Part shown: piece by piece, positions 5,749 through 13,086 of the stretch | Numbering within the stretch: the stretch's first letter is position 1 | How the letters are laid out: each line of letters opens with the position of its first letter | Origin: Verrucomicrobia bacterium UBA740 | Lineage (GTDB): Bacteria; Verrucomicrobiota; Kiritimatiellia; RFP12; UBA1067 | Direction of reading: 5' to 3' | DNA length: 13,578 nt | Assembly: GCA_002298665.1 (NCBI GenBank) | Contig: DBKW01000003.1 | Span: 1 to 13,578, forward strand | Notes under the pieces: model-generated | Seen by the model: only the letters and a program-made list of their open reading frames with translations | The model's database searches: none | Told to the model about the DNA's origin: nothing | Made by a program: the position numbers and the translations under genes

Positions 5749-7488
5749 TCAGGCCTCGAGTTCCGCTTTGAGACGCGTCACGAGATCCGCGACCTTCATC
5801 GCGCCCAAATCGCCGTCCGCGCGGGAACGGACCGAGATCTGCCCGGCCGCCTCGTCGCGCGGCCCCACCACGATCTGGTACGGGACCTTCTGGATGGCCG
5901 CTTCGCGGATCTTCGCCCCGAGCTTGTCGGGCGAGGCGTCCACGTCGACGCGGAAACCTTCCGCGCGCAACGCCGCCTGCACCTTCTTCGCGTAGTCGAG
6001 CGCCTTCTCGGAAATCGGCAGCACGCGGACCTGTTCCGGCGCGAGCCAAAGCGGGAACGCGCCCGCGTAATGTTCGATGAGAATGCCGAAGAAGCGCTCG
6101 ATCGACCCCAACAGCGCGCGGTGCACCATGTAGGGCTGGTGCTCCTTGCCGTCCGCGCCGACATACGTCAGATCGAAGCGCTCGGGCAGATTGAAGTCGA
6201 ACTGCACCGTGCCCAGCTGCCACGGACGGCCCAGCGCGTCCTTGATTTTCATGTCGATCTTCGGACCGTAGAACGCGCCGCCGCCTTCGTCGATCTCGTA
6301 GGTCATGCCTTCCTGCTCCAGGGCCTGGCGCAGGGATTCCGTCGCCTGATCCCAGCGGGCGGGGTCGCCCACCGCCTTCGCGGGCTTCGTCGAGAGATAG
6401 GCCTGGATGTCGTGGAAGCCGAACTTCCCGAGCATGCTCTTGGCGAACTCGACCGTATCCTTGATTTCCTGCACGATCTGCTCGGGCGTGCAGAAGATGT
6501 GCGCATCGTCCTGCGTAAAGCCGCGCACGCGGAAAAGCCCGTGGCGCACGCCGTCCTTCTCGTAGCGGTACACCGTGCCGAGCTCGGCCAAGCGCATCGG
6601 CAGGTCGCGGTAGCTGCGCTTCTTGAACTGGTAGACCTGGATGTGGAACGGGCAGTTCATCGGCTTGACGTAGTACTCCTCTATATAGGCGTCGTTGCCC
6701 GAGCCCTCCTGGACCTTCATGCAGGGGAACATGCCGTCTTTGTAGAAGCCCAGATGCCCCGACGTCTGCCAGAGGACCGAGCGGCCCACATGGGGCGTAT
6801 AGACAATCTCGTAGCCGGCCTCGTAGTGTTTCTTGCGCCAGTATTCCTCGATCGCCACGCGGATGCGCGCGCCCTTCGGGAGCCAGTGCACGAGCCCGGG
6901 ACCGACCTGCTCCGTGATGGTGAACAGTTCCAGCTGCTTGCCCAGAAGGCGGTGGTCGCGCTTTTTGGCCTCTTCTTCGCGGGCGAGGATGGCGTCGAGT
7001 TCGGCCTGATCCTTCGCCACGATGCCGTAGACGCGCTGGAGCATCTTGTTCTTCTCGTCGCCGCGGTAGTAGCTGCCGGCCACGCGGGTCAGTTTCACGA
7101 CGCCGATCTGCTTGGCATGCTGCACGTGCGGACCGCGGCACATCTCGACGTAATCGCCGACCGAGTAGACCGTAATCGGCTCGCCTTCGGGGATGTCCGC
7201 CAGGCGCTCGAGCTTGTACTTCTGCCCGGCCAGGAGCTTCTCGCATTCCGCGCGCGTGACCGTCTTTTGGACGAAAGGCTCGTCCAGGGCGATCAGGCGG
7301 GCGATTTCCGCCTCGATCTTGGGGAAATCCTCCGGCGAAAGGCGGTGCGGCAGGTCGAAATCGTAGTAGAAACCCTCGTCCGTCGCCGGGCCGATGTCGA
7401 CTTGCACGTCGTCAAACAAATTCATGATCGCACGCGCCGTCATGTGGGCGGCGCTGTGGCGCCTTTCTAAATCGGTTACTTCGCTCAT
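5749..7488 (-). CDS. thrS: Threonyl-tRNA synthetase lacking the TGS domain
   Basis: ThrS charges tRNA-Thr with threonine. The 579-residue protein has an editing domain with HSAAH (residues 11-15) and Cys117/His121 in EMCRGPH, which clears mischarged Ser-tRNA. The class II catalytic core carries the zinc ligands Cys279 (KPMNCPFH), His330 (DDAHIF) and His456 (MVHRALLGS), plus RVRGFTQDDAH (320-330) and GAFYGPKID (404-412). The C-terminal anticodon domain ends DLGAMKVADLV. E. coli ThrS (about 640 residues) starts with a TGS domain of about 60 residues, which is absent here. The ATG at 7488 has AAGGAG 4 nt upstream and a promoter just beyond, so the short form is genuine and not a mis-called start. 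It is first in the unit with hisH, hisF and guaA. Confidence 0.96.
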   Translation of the reverse strand: MSEVTDLERRHSAAHMTARAIMNLFDDVQVDIGPATDEGFYYDFDLPHRLSPEDFPKIEAEIARLIALDEPFVQKTVTRAECEKLLAGQKYKLERLADIPEGEPITVYSVGDYVEMCRGPHVQHAKQIGVVKLTRVAGSYYRGDEKNKMLQRVYGIVAKDQAELDAILAREEEAKKRDHRLLGKQLELFTITEQVGPGLVHWLPKGARIRVAIEEYWRKKHYEAGYEIVYTPHVGRSVLWQTSGHLGFYKDGMFPCMKVQEGSGNDAYIEEYYVKPMNCPFHIQVYQFKKRSYRDLPMRLAELGTVYRYEKDGVRHGLFRVRGFTQDDAHIFCTPEQIVQEIKDTVEFAKSMLGKFGFHDIQAYLSTKPAKAVGDPARWDQATESLRQALEQEGMTYEIDEGGGAFYGPKIDMKIKDALGRPWQLGTVQFDFNLPERFDLTYVGADGKEHQPYMVHRALLGSIERFFGILIEHYAGAFPLWLAPEQVRVLPISEKALDYAKKVQAALRAEGFRVDVDASPDKLGAKIREAAIQKVPYQIVVGPRDEAAGQISVRSRADGDLGAMKVADLVTRLKAELEA

Positions 7489-7492
7489 AGCA

Positions 7493-7498
7493 CTCCTT
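7493..7498 (-). promoter_or_regulatory. Ribosome binding site of thrS
   Basis: AAGGAG on the minus strand lies 4 nt before the ATG at 7488. It selects this start over an in-frame upstream start at 7509, which would fall at or before the predicted transcription start. Confidence 0.75.
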
Positions 7499-7512
7499 GA
7501 TTTGAACAATGT

Positions 7513-7521
7513 ATTATATCA
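7513..7521 (-). promoter_or_regulatory. Extended -10 promoter of thrS
   Basis: TGATATAAT on the minus strand, preceded by AATA so that the longer match is AATATGATATAAT. It lies 24 nt before the thrS ATG, giving a leader of about 18 nt that holds the ribosome binding site. No convincing -35 is seen. The remaining spacer to the argS stop (7522-7576) shows no clear terminator. Confidence 0.7.
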
Positions 7522-7576
7522 TATTTTCCGGAACTCGGATACCCTACTCCTAGGCTAGAAATCCGCCGCGCCGCCG

Positions 7577-9244
7577 TCAAATGTGCCGCGGCGTCGCGAT
7601 GCCCAGAAGCCCCAGGCCCGTCTTCAGGACCTTCCCGAAGAGGGCGACCAGCCGCAGACGCGCCCGGCGGACGTCTTCCGCGCTCTTCAGAATGGGCGAA
7701 TTCTGGTAGAAACTGGAGTAGAGTTGGGCGGTCTGGAAGAGGTAGTCCGCCAAAACGCTCGGCTTGTACGCCTCCGCCGCGCGCCGCACGGCCCCGGGGA
7801 ACTCCAGAAGCTGCAGGGCAAGGCGCTTTTCAGCCGGTTCCGTCACATGGAACGCCCCTTCGGCCGCGGCATCCGCGCCGGCCTTGTCCAGAAGCGAGCA
7901 GACGCGCGCATAGGCGTACTGCAGGTAAGGGCCGCTGTTGCCCTCGAGCGCCAGGGCCTTGTCCCAGCTGAAGTCGATATCCGTGATCGGATCGTGCGAA
8001 AGGTCCGAATACTTCACCGCGCCATAGCCGATCGCTTCCGCCAAGGCTTCGTCGCCGCCCCGGTCTTTCACGATGTCGTAGGCGCGGCGTTTGGCTTCCG
8101 CCAGCAGGTCGTCGAGCTTGATCAGATTGCCTTCGCGGGTCGAAATGGCCTTGCCCTGGTAGCTCATGAGGCCGAACGGCACGTGCACGAGTTGCACGTC
8201 CGTGTACCCCATCTTGCGCGCAATGTCGAACCACTGCTTGAAATGGAGCTGCTGGCGGGCGTCCGTCACGTAGATGATGCGTTCGGGATGGTATTCCGCC
8301 ACACGGGAGGCCACGCACGCCAGGTCGCTCGTCGTGTAGTTGTAGCCGCCGTCGGACTTGCGGACGATGGCGACGCCGAGCTTTTCCTTCTCGAGATTCA
8401 CGACGAGCGCACCCTCGGACTCGACGGCCAGCCCCATCTTCTGGAGCTTTTCGACCACTCCGGGCATCATCGGATTGTAGTAGGATTCGCCGCGGTAGGT
8501 GTCGAACCTGACCCCGAGCTTCGCGTACATGCGGTTGAATTCGCCGATGGAAATGTCGATAAAACGCTTCCAGAGCGCGAGATTGGCGGGGTCGCCCTGC
8601 TGGAGCTTGACGAGTTCCGCGCGGCAGGCGTCCTTCCAGGCGCCGTCCGCCTCCTTCGCCTTCGCGGCGGAAAGCACATAGCACTTCTCGAGGTTCGCGA
8701 CCGTCAGGTTCGCGCGCTCTTCGTCCGTCAGCAGTTCCCGGTAGCCCTTGATGAGGATGCCGAACTGCGTGCCCCAGTCGCCGAGGTGGTTGTCGGCGAC
8801 GACACGGTAGCCCAGCGCCCGGAAAATGCGGTCCAGCGCATTGCCGATGACCGTCGAGCGGATGTGGCCGATGTGCATTTGCTTGGCGGCGTTCGGCGAG
8901 GAATAGTCGATGACAATCGTCTTCCCCGCGCCGGTCTGGGGGATGCCGCAGTGCGGCTGCGCCGCGAACGCGGCGAGCGACTCGTCCAGCCAGGCCGGCG
9001 AAACCGTCAGGTTGAGGAAGCCGGGACCGGCGATCTCCACTTTCAGGGCGGAGGGCACGTGCGCGGCGACTTTCGCGGCGACTTCCCGCGGATTCATCTT
9101 GAACTTCTTCGCGAGCTTCAGCGCGTCATTGCACTGGTAGTCGCCGAACCGCGGATCCGTCGCCGGGACCACGCGCACAAAACCGAAATCCTCGCCGGGG
9201 AACGCCTGCTCGAACGCCGCGCGGATACACTCATTCAAATCCAT
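7577..9244 (-). CDS. argS: Arginyl-tRNA synthetase
   Basis: ArgS charges tRNA-Arg with arginine. The 555-residue class I enzyme has the N-terminal tRNA D-loop recognition domain (residues 1 to about 105, with the conserved GPGFLNL at 73-79), the HIGH motif at 124-127 in SPNAAKQMHIGHIRS, and DNHLGDWGTQFG (151-162). The degenerate KMSKS region is KAISTREGN (365-373), as is usual in ArgRS. The DALR anticodon domain follows, with GPYLQYAYARV and the terminal LLGIATPRHI. The ATG at 9244 is chosen by the family N-terminus and an AAGAAGGTGG sequence 6 nt upstream. The frame stays open for another 435 codons upstream, but that is an out-of-frame reading of ugd. It lies 14 nt after ugd and is probably co-transcribed. 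Confidence 0.97.
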   Translation of the reverse strand: MDLNECIRAAFEQAFPGEDFGFVRVVPATDPRFGDYQCNDALKLAKKFKMNPREVAAKVAAHVPSALKVEIAGPGFLNLTVSPAWLDESLAAFAAQPHCGIPQTGAGKTIVIDYSSPNAAKQMHIGHIRSTVIGNALDRIFRALGYRVVADNHLGDWGTQFGILIKGYRELLTDEERANLTVANLEKCYVLSAAKAKEADGAWKDACRAELVKLQQGDPANLALWKRFIDISIGEFNRMYAKLGVRFDTYRGESYYNPMMPGVVEKLQKMGLAVESEGALVVNLEKEKLGVAIVRKSDGGYNYTTSDLACVASRVAEYHPERIIYVTDARQQLHFKQWFDIARKMGYTDVQLVHVPFGLMSYQGKAISTREGNLIKLDDLLAEAKRRAYDIVKDRGGDEALAEAIGYGAVKYSDLSHDPITDIDFSWDKALALEGNSGPYLQYAYARVCSLLDKAGADAAAEGAFHVTEPAEKRLALQLLEFPGAVRRAAEAYKPSVLADYLFQTAQLYSSFYQNSPILKSAEDVRRARLRLVALFGKVLKTGLGLLGIATPRHI

Positions 9245-9250
9245 TCTGAC

Positions 9251-9260
9251 CCACCTTCTT
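9251..9260 (-). promoter_or_regulatory. Ribosome binding site of argS
   Basis: AAGAAGGTGG lies 6 nt before the ATG at 9244 and overlaps the end of ugd. It decides the argS start within a much longer open frame. Confidence 0.6.
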
Positions 9261-10638
9261 ATTTGCCGACATTCAAGACCTTGAAGCCGATTTCTTCCAG
9301 TTTGCCGCGGTCGAGGCAGTTGCGCGTATCGTAGACGAGCGCGGGCTTGCGCATGGAATCGTAGAGCCCCTGCCAATCGAGCTGCGGATACTGCTTCCAG
9401 TCCGTCATCAGCAGAATGGCGTCCGCGTCCACCGCCGCGGCGTAGGGATCCTCCTCGAAAACGAGCGCGTCCGGCGCCTGGCGCGCCGCTTCTTCCACCA
9501 GATCGGACAAATCGTGGCGGGCGTTCGCCAGCGCCTTCGGGTCCGTGATCGCGAGGCGCACGTGCTCCTCGCGCAGAAGCCGCACGACCGTCCCCGCCGG
9601 CGTTTCGCGCGTGTCGCCGGTATCCGCCTTGAAGGCGAAGCCGAAGACGGCGATTTTCTTGTTGGCGAGCGTGTTGAACATCGCCTTGAAGAGACGCGAA
9701 ACGATGCGCTCCTGTTGGTGGTCGTTCATCACGATGACCTGCGACCAGTAGTCCGCCGCGGTGTGGAGGCCGAACGTCTCGCAGAGATAGACGAGGTTGA
9801 GCACGTCCTTCTTGAAGCAGCTGCCGCCGAAACCCGGACCCGCCTTCAGGAACTTCGGCCCGATGCGGTGGTCCGCCCCCATGACTTTCGCGACTTCGTC
9901 CACGTCCGCCCCCGTCGCCTCGCACAGACCGGCGATCGCGTTGATGGACGAGACGCGCTGGGCGAGGAAGGCGTTGGCCGCGAGTTTCGTCAGCTCCGCG
10001 CTCCAGACGTTCGTCGTCAGGATCTTCTCCCGCGGAACCCACGCGGCATAGATGTCCACAAGTGCCGCGATCGCGGCGCGGCCCGCCGGGGTCTCGGGCC
10101 CGCCCACGAGCACGCGGTCCGGCTCCAGCAGGTCCTTGATCGCCGTGCCTTCCGCCAGGAACTCCGGATTGGAGAGCACCGTGAACGTATGCTCGGCGTG
10201 GTCGTTCAGAATCGCGTCCATCGCCGCCGCCGTGCGCACGGGGAGCGTGGACTTCTCGACGATGATCTTGTCGCTCTGGGCAAAGGACTTGATTTCGCGC
10301 GCCGTCGCTTCCCAATACTGCAAATCGCTCGCGCGCCCCTTGCCGCGCCCGAACATCTTCGTCGGCGTGTTGACCCCCACGAACACGATGTCGCACGCCT
10401 TCACCGCCGCGGCAATGTCCGTCGAAAAGAACAGATTCTTGCCGCGCACCTCGCGGACGACCTCCACAAGCCCGGGCTCGTAAATCGGCAAAGCGTAATC
10501 GGGCGAATTCCATGCGGCGATTCGCTTCTCGTTTATGTCCACGACCCAAACCTTGCGGTCGGGGTTCATCTTCGCAATGACGGCCATGGTGGGCCCGCCA
10601 ATGTATCCGGCGCCAATGCAGACTATATCTCTATTCAT
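9259..10638 (-). CDS. ugd: UDP-glucose 6-dehydrogenase, animal-like type
   Basis: Ugd oxidises UDP-glucose to UDP-glucuronate with two NAD+, feeding surface polysaccharides and uronic-acid sugars. The 459-residue protein has the Rossmann motif GAGYIGG (9-15), NSPDYALPIYEPGL (44-57), VNTPTK (89-94), STLPVRTA (130-137), LSNPEFLAEGTAIKDL (155-170), KLAANAFLAQR (218-228), the catalytic Cys274 in GFGGSCFKKDVLNLVYLCE, and FGFAFKADTGDTRE (332-345). From memory of human UGDH, similarity is extended and unusually strong, including WVPREKILTTN and SSINAI, and the protein is longer and different in motif spacing from typical E. coli-type Ugd. The ATG at 10638 gives the family N-terminus and follows the promoter by 9 nt, with no clear Shine-Dalgarno. 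It precedes argS by 14 nt. Confidence 0.95.
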   Translation of the reverse strand: MNRDIVCIGAGYIGGPTMAVIAKMNPDRKVWVVDINEKRIAAWNSPDYALPIYEPGLVEVVREVRGKNLFFSTDIAAAVKACDIVFVGVNTPTKMFGRGKGRASDLQYWEATAREIKSFAQSDKIIVEKSTLPVRTAAAMDAILNDHAEHTFTVLSNPEFLAEGTAIKDLLEPDRVLVGGPETPAGRAAIAALVDIYAAWVPREKILTTNVWSAELTKLAANAFLAQRVSSINAIAGLCEATGADVDEVAKVMGADHRIGPKFLKAGPGFGGSCFKKDVLNLVYLCETFGLHTAADYWSQVIVMNDHQQERIVSRLFKAMFNTLANKKIAVFGFAFKADTGDTRETPAGTVVRLLREEHVRLAITDPKALANARHDLSDLVEEAARQAPDALVFEEDPYAAAVDADAILLMTDWKQYPQLDWQGLYDSMRKPALVYDTRNCLDRGKLEEIGFKVLNVGK

Positions 10639-10647
10639 GATTCTCTT

Positions 10648-10656
10648 ATTATACCA
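10648..10656 (-). promoter_or_regulatory. Extended -10 promoter of ugd (nearly leaderless)
   Basis: TGGTATAAT on the minus strand inside CTGAAATATGGTATAAT. Nine nt separate it from the ATG at 10638, so the predicted leader is only about 2-3 nt and no Shine-Dalgarno can fit. No good -35 is seen. Confidence 0.7.
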
Positions 10657-10703
10657 TATTTCAGACGCAAACCCTACATCTAAAACCAAAATCTTCGGAA
10701 AGC

Positions 10704-10788
10704 CGTCCCTTGCCATGCGCGGTGCCGGGGGTCGCTACCAGGGGGCAGGAGAACGGACGTCGCCCGGCAGCATCCAGGAAAAGGGACG
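10704..10788. repeat. Nested inverted repeats between hemW and ugd
   Basis: Outer arms of 8 bp (CGTCCCTT at 10704-10711, AAGGGACG at 10781-10788) enclose inner arms of 6 bp (GCCGGG at 10724-10729, CCCGGC at 10763-10768). Read on the minus strand the structure begins 12 nt after the hemW stop, so it could end the metK-hemW message. Only a weak T-rich tract follows (GATTTTGGTTTTAG about 10 nt later). Confidence 0.35.
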
Positions 10789-10800
10789 ACAGGACGCTTT

Positions 10801-11871
10801 TCACACGATCTCGGCAAGAATCGCGTCGCAAACTTCCAGGCCGCGGGACGTCAGAAAGTAGACAGTCCCCCGCCGCGTGAGGAGACCTTCGGCGACATTC
10901 CGATCCAAGACCGGACGCCAGGCGGGAAATGCCGCGGTATCCAGCCCTTCGGAGGTCCGCAAACGGAAGAGGGTGCGCTCCTTCAGGTCTTCCGCAGCGG
11001 AAAGGCGCTCGCCCGAGGGCGTCCGCACGCGTCCAATCCGTCCGTAGGCCCCTTCGCCCAGCCCCAGATAGTCCTCGCCCCGCCAGACGGCGAGATTGTG
11101 CCGGCATGCGCACCCGGGCGCGGCGTAATTCGAGATCTCATACCGCTCCAGCCCCATACGGAGAAGGCAATCGGTCCGGCGGCGGAGGGCGTCCATCGTC
11201 TCGTCATCGTCCGGCAGCCGGAGCCGTCCGGACGCGACTTGGCGCGCCAGATGCGTGCCGGGTTCCAGGATGAGCGAGTAGACGGAACAGTGGCGCAGTC
11301 CCCAGTCCGCCAGACGGGACCACTGGTGCGACTGTTCAGACTTGTCGTCGGGCCAACCGACAATCAGGTCGATGCCGGCGTTGGGGAAGCGGGTGCGCAC
11401 CAAATCGAAACGCCGCGCCGCCTCGTCCGCCGTGTAGCCCCGCCCCATCTGGCGCAGGACGGCGTCGTCCAGCGACTGCACGCCCATGGAAACGCGCGTC
11501 ACGCCGCCCGCGGCCAGTTCCGCCAGCAGCGTCTCCGTCACATCCAGCGGATGCAGTTCGACGGTGAATTCCGCACCGGACGACAGGTACGGCGCGAGCG
11601 CGGCGAACAAGGGCCGCAAATCGCATAGCGCCGGCGAACCGCCGCCGAAATACACCGTCTCGAACAGCGCGTCCGGCGGACGCCGCAAAGCCTCCAATTG
11701 CGCGCAAAGACCCGCCACATAGTCCGCACGCTCCGCCGCAGACCTCCCGGCATGCGAATGGAGCGCGCAGTAGGCGCATTTCCCGCGGCAAAACGGGAAA
11801 TGCACGTAGAGATTCTTTACTTTTGCTTGAAGAAGCTCTTCAGTTGCCGCATCTTGTTCGTCTTTTCCCAC
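10801..11871 (-). CDS. hemW: HemW-like radical SAM protein (haem chaperone family; start uncertain)
   Basis: The family resembles coproporphyrinogen dehydrogenase, but HemW members act as haem-binding chaperones. The product (356 residues from this start) has NLYVHFPFCRGKCAYC (20-35) with the CxxxCxxC cluster. It lacks the extra cysteine two residues later found in true HemN. It also has VYFGGGSPAL, SMGVQSLDD, the HemW/HemN hallmark YEISNYAAPGCACRHNLAVW, YLGLGEGAYG and a C-terminal winged-helix-like end. No ATG lies near the N-terminus. The only plausible starts are GTG at 11871, inside the 3' end of metK (55-bp overlap), or GTG at 11805, which would delete the conserved LY of LYVHFPFC. The first is used because it keeps that strand; neither has a good Shine-Dalgarno. 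It lies in the metK unit, and SAM made by MetK is its cofactor. Confidence 0.85.
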   Translation of the reverse strand: MGKDEQDAATEELLQAKVKNLYVHFPFCRGKCAYCALHSHAGRSAAERADYVAGLCAQLEALRRPPDALFETVYFGGGSPALCDLRPLFAALAPYLSSGAEFTVELHPLDVTETLLAELAAGGVTRVSMGVQSLDDAVLRQMGRGYTADEAARRFDLVRTRFPNAGIDLIVGWPDDKSEQSHQWSRLADWGLRHCSVYSLILEPGTHLARQVASGRLRLPDDDETMDALRRRTDCLLRMGLERYEISNYAAPGCACRHNLAVWRGEDYLGLGEGAYGRIGRVRTPSGERLSAAEDLKERTLFRLRTSEGLDTAAFPAWRPVLDRNVAEGLLTRRGTVYFLTSRGLEVCDAILAEIV

Positions 11872-13010
11872 GGATACTTCAGATTGCCAAAGTGCCCCAC
11901 GGCGGCCGTCTGCTCGTACGACCAGTATTTGGGCGTGAGTAGCCCCAGTTCCTTCGTGATGGCATAGGGCCGGAAGTCGAAGATCTTGCCCGAAGCGAGC
12001 ATGTCCTCCAGCGCGGCGTCTTCGATGCCGTCCTTGGCCGTGCCGTAGGTGTCCACGAGGAAACTGACGGGTTTTTCCACGCCGATGGCGTAGGCGACCT
12101 GTATCTCGCACCGTGCGGCCAATCCGGCCGCCACGATGTTCTTCGCGGCATAGCGCGCGTAGTATGTCGCCGAACGATCGACTTTCGAGGCGTCCTTGCC
12201 CGAAAACGCACCGCCGCCGTGCGAGGCGAGCCCGCCGTAGGTGTCGACGATGATCTTGCGCCCGGTAAGCCCCGAATCGCCGCACGGACCGCCCACGACG
12301 AACTTGCCCGTCGGGTTCACGTAGAACCGCGTGCGGGGTGTCACAAGGCCCGTCGGCTTGAGGAAATCGCGCGCGATCTTCTCCAGCACGGCGTAGCAGG
12401 CGGCCGTCGCGCCCTTCTCGGTCGTCTGGTGCGAAAGAACGACCGTCTCGAGTTCGACGGGCACGCCCTTCTCGTAGACCACGGACAGCTGGCACTTGGC
12501 GTCAGGCCGTAGCCACGGGATGCTCCGGCTGTGGCGCAGCTTCGCGAAAGTGTTGAGAAGTTCGCGCGAATACACGACCCCGGCGGGCAGAAGGCTCGTC
12601 GTCTCGTTCGTCGCATACCCGAACATCATGCCCTGGTCCCCCGCGCCCTGCTTCAGGCGCGCGGCGGACGAAACGCCGCGGGCGATATCCGGCGACTGCC
12701 CGTGCAGAAAGTTCAGATACTGGAACGTATCGTAGGAGAAGTGCTCGGTGGCGTCGGTATAGCCGATCCGCTTGATGACGCGCGCGGCGATTTCGCGCGT
12801 GTTGATGTCGTTGAACTTGCGGCAGGATATCTCGCCGACGTTGATCACGACATCCGGACCCACCACCGTCTCGCACGCAACGTGCGCTTGCGGATCCTTT
12901 TTAAGGCATGCATCGAGGATGGCGTCCGATATCTGATCGGCCACCTTGTCCGGATGCCCTTCGGAGACGCATTCCGAAGTAAAAACATGGCGTCTGGTTC
13001 TATCTGTCAT
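11817..13010 (-). CDS. metK: S-adenosylmethionine synthase
   Basis: MetK forms S-adenosylmethionine from methionine and ATP. The 397-residue protein is near the usual length of about 385. It has FTSECVSEGHPDKVADQISDA (10-30) with the ATP-binding His19, ACETVV (45-50), the signature GAGDQGMMFGYATNET (122-137), WLRPDAK (166-172), the phosphate loop GGGAFSGKD (265-273) with FVVGGPCGDSGLTGRK before it, and the C-terminal YAIGVEKP and PWEKT. A few residues differ from the classic form (HVFTSEC for HLFTSES), which looks neutral. The ATG at 13010 has AGGGA 7 nt upstream and a structured leader of about 70 nt with its own promoter. hemW overlaps or directly follows its 3' end. Confidence 0.97.
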   Translation of the reverse strand: MTDRTRRHVFTSECVSEGHPDKVADQISDAILDACLKKDPQAHVACETVVGPDVVINVGEISCRKFNDINTREIAARVIKRIGYTDATEHFSYDTFQYLNFLHGQSPDIARGVSSAARLKQGAGDQGMMFGYATNETTSLLPAGVVYSRELLNTFAKLRHSRSIPWLRPDAKCQLSVVYEKGVPVELETVVLSHQTTEKGATAACYAVLEKIARDFLKPTGLVTPRTRFYVNPTGKFVVGGPCGDSGLTGRKIIVDTYGGLASHGGGAFSGKDASKVDRSATYYARYAAKNIVAAGLAARCEIQVAYAIGVEKPVSFLVDTYGTAKDGIEDAALEDMLASGKIFDFRPYAITKELGLLTPKYWSYEQTAAVGHFGNLKYPWEKTNKMRQLKSFFKQK

Positions 13011-13017
13011 TTTTCAT

Positions 13018-13022
13018 TCCCT
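13018..13022 (-). promoter_or_regulatory. Ribosome binding site of metK
   Basis: AGGGA on the minus strand lies 7 nt before the metK ATG and 5 nt after the leader hairpin ends (13028), so opening or closing of that hairpin could affect access. Confidence 0.55.
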
Positions 13023-13027
13023 GTAGA

Positions 13028-13074
13028 CTCAGTTGTCGCACGCGAAAGCACCCTGCCTCGCGTCACAGACTGAA
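13028..13074 (-). promoter_or_regulatory. Structured 5' leader of metK (candidate cis-regulatory RNA)
   Basis: On the minus strand the leader folds by eye into one long, interrupted hairpin. TTCAGT (13074-13069) pairs with ACTGAG (13033-13028, one G-T pair), TGT (13067-13065) with ACA (13036-13034), CGCGA (13062-13058) with TCGCG (13045-13041), and GCA (13056-13054) with TGC (13050-13048) around a GGG loop. Asymmetric internal loops (GA opposite TGCG) and a bulged C interrupt the stem. It starts about 6 nt after the predicted transcription start and ends next to the ribosome binding site. It does not look like the SAM riboswitch classes that I can recall. The pairing is seen; the regulatory role is inferred from the metK context. 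Confidence 0.45.
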
Positions 13075-13086
13075 ATGATGCCGCCC

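Noticed and set aside
5740..7470. Long plus-strand open frame (576 codons) antisense to thrS
   Set aside because: Shadow of thrS codon bias; no recognisable domain, ribosome binding site or promoter.
7583..9334. Long plus-strand open frame (583 codons) antisense to argS
   Set aside because: Same pattern of GC-driven antisense frame; argS on the minus strand is intact.
9245..10549. In-frame N-terminal extension of argS by 435 codons
   Set aside because: It is an alternative frame of ugd on the same strand and is basic and low in hydrophobics. ArgS begins at the conserved N-terminus with a ribosome binding site at 9251-9260.
9514..10683. Plus-strand open frame (389 codons) antisense to ugd
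   Set aside because: No motif, and composition typical of an antisense shadow.
11872..12495. In-frame N-terminal extension of hemW through metK
   Set aside because: An alternative frame of metK with no similarity to HemW; the family begins close to NLYVHFPFC.
13018..13080. Known SAM riboswitch upstream of metK
   Set aside because: I could not find the kink-turn and multi-helix core of SAM-I/IV, nor the short pseudoknots of SAM-II, SMK or SAM/SAH. It is kept only as an unclassified structured leader.
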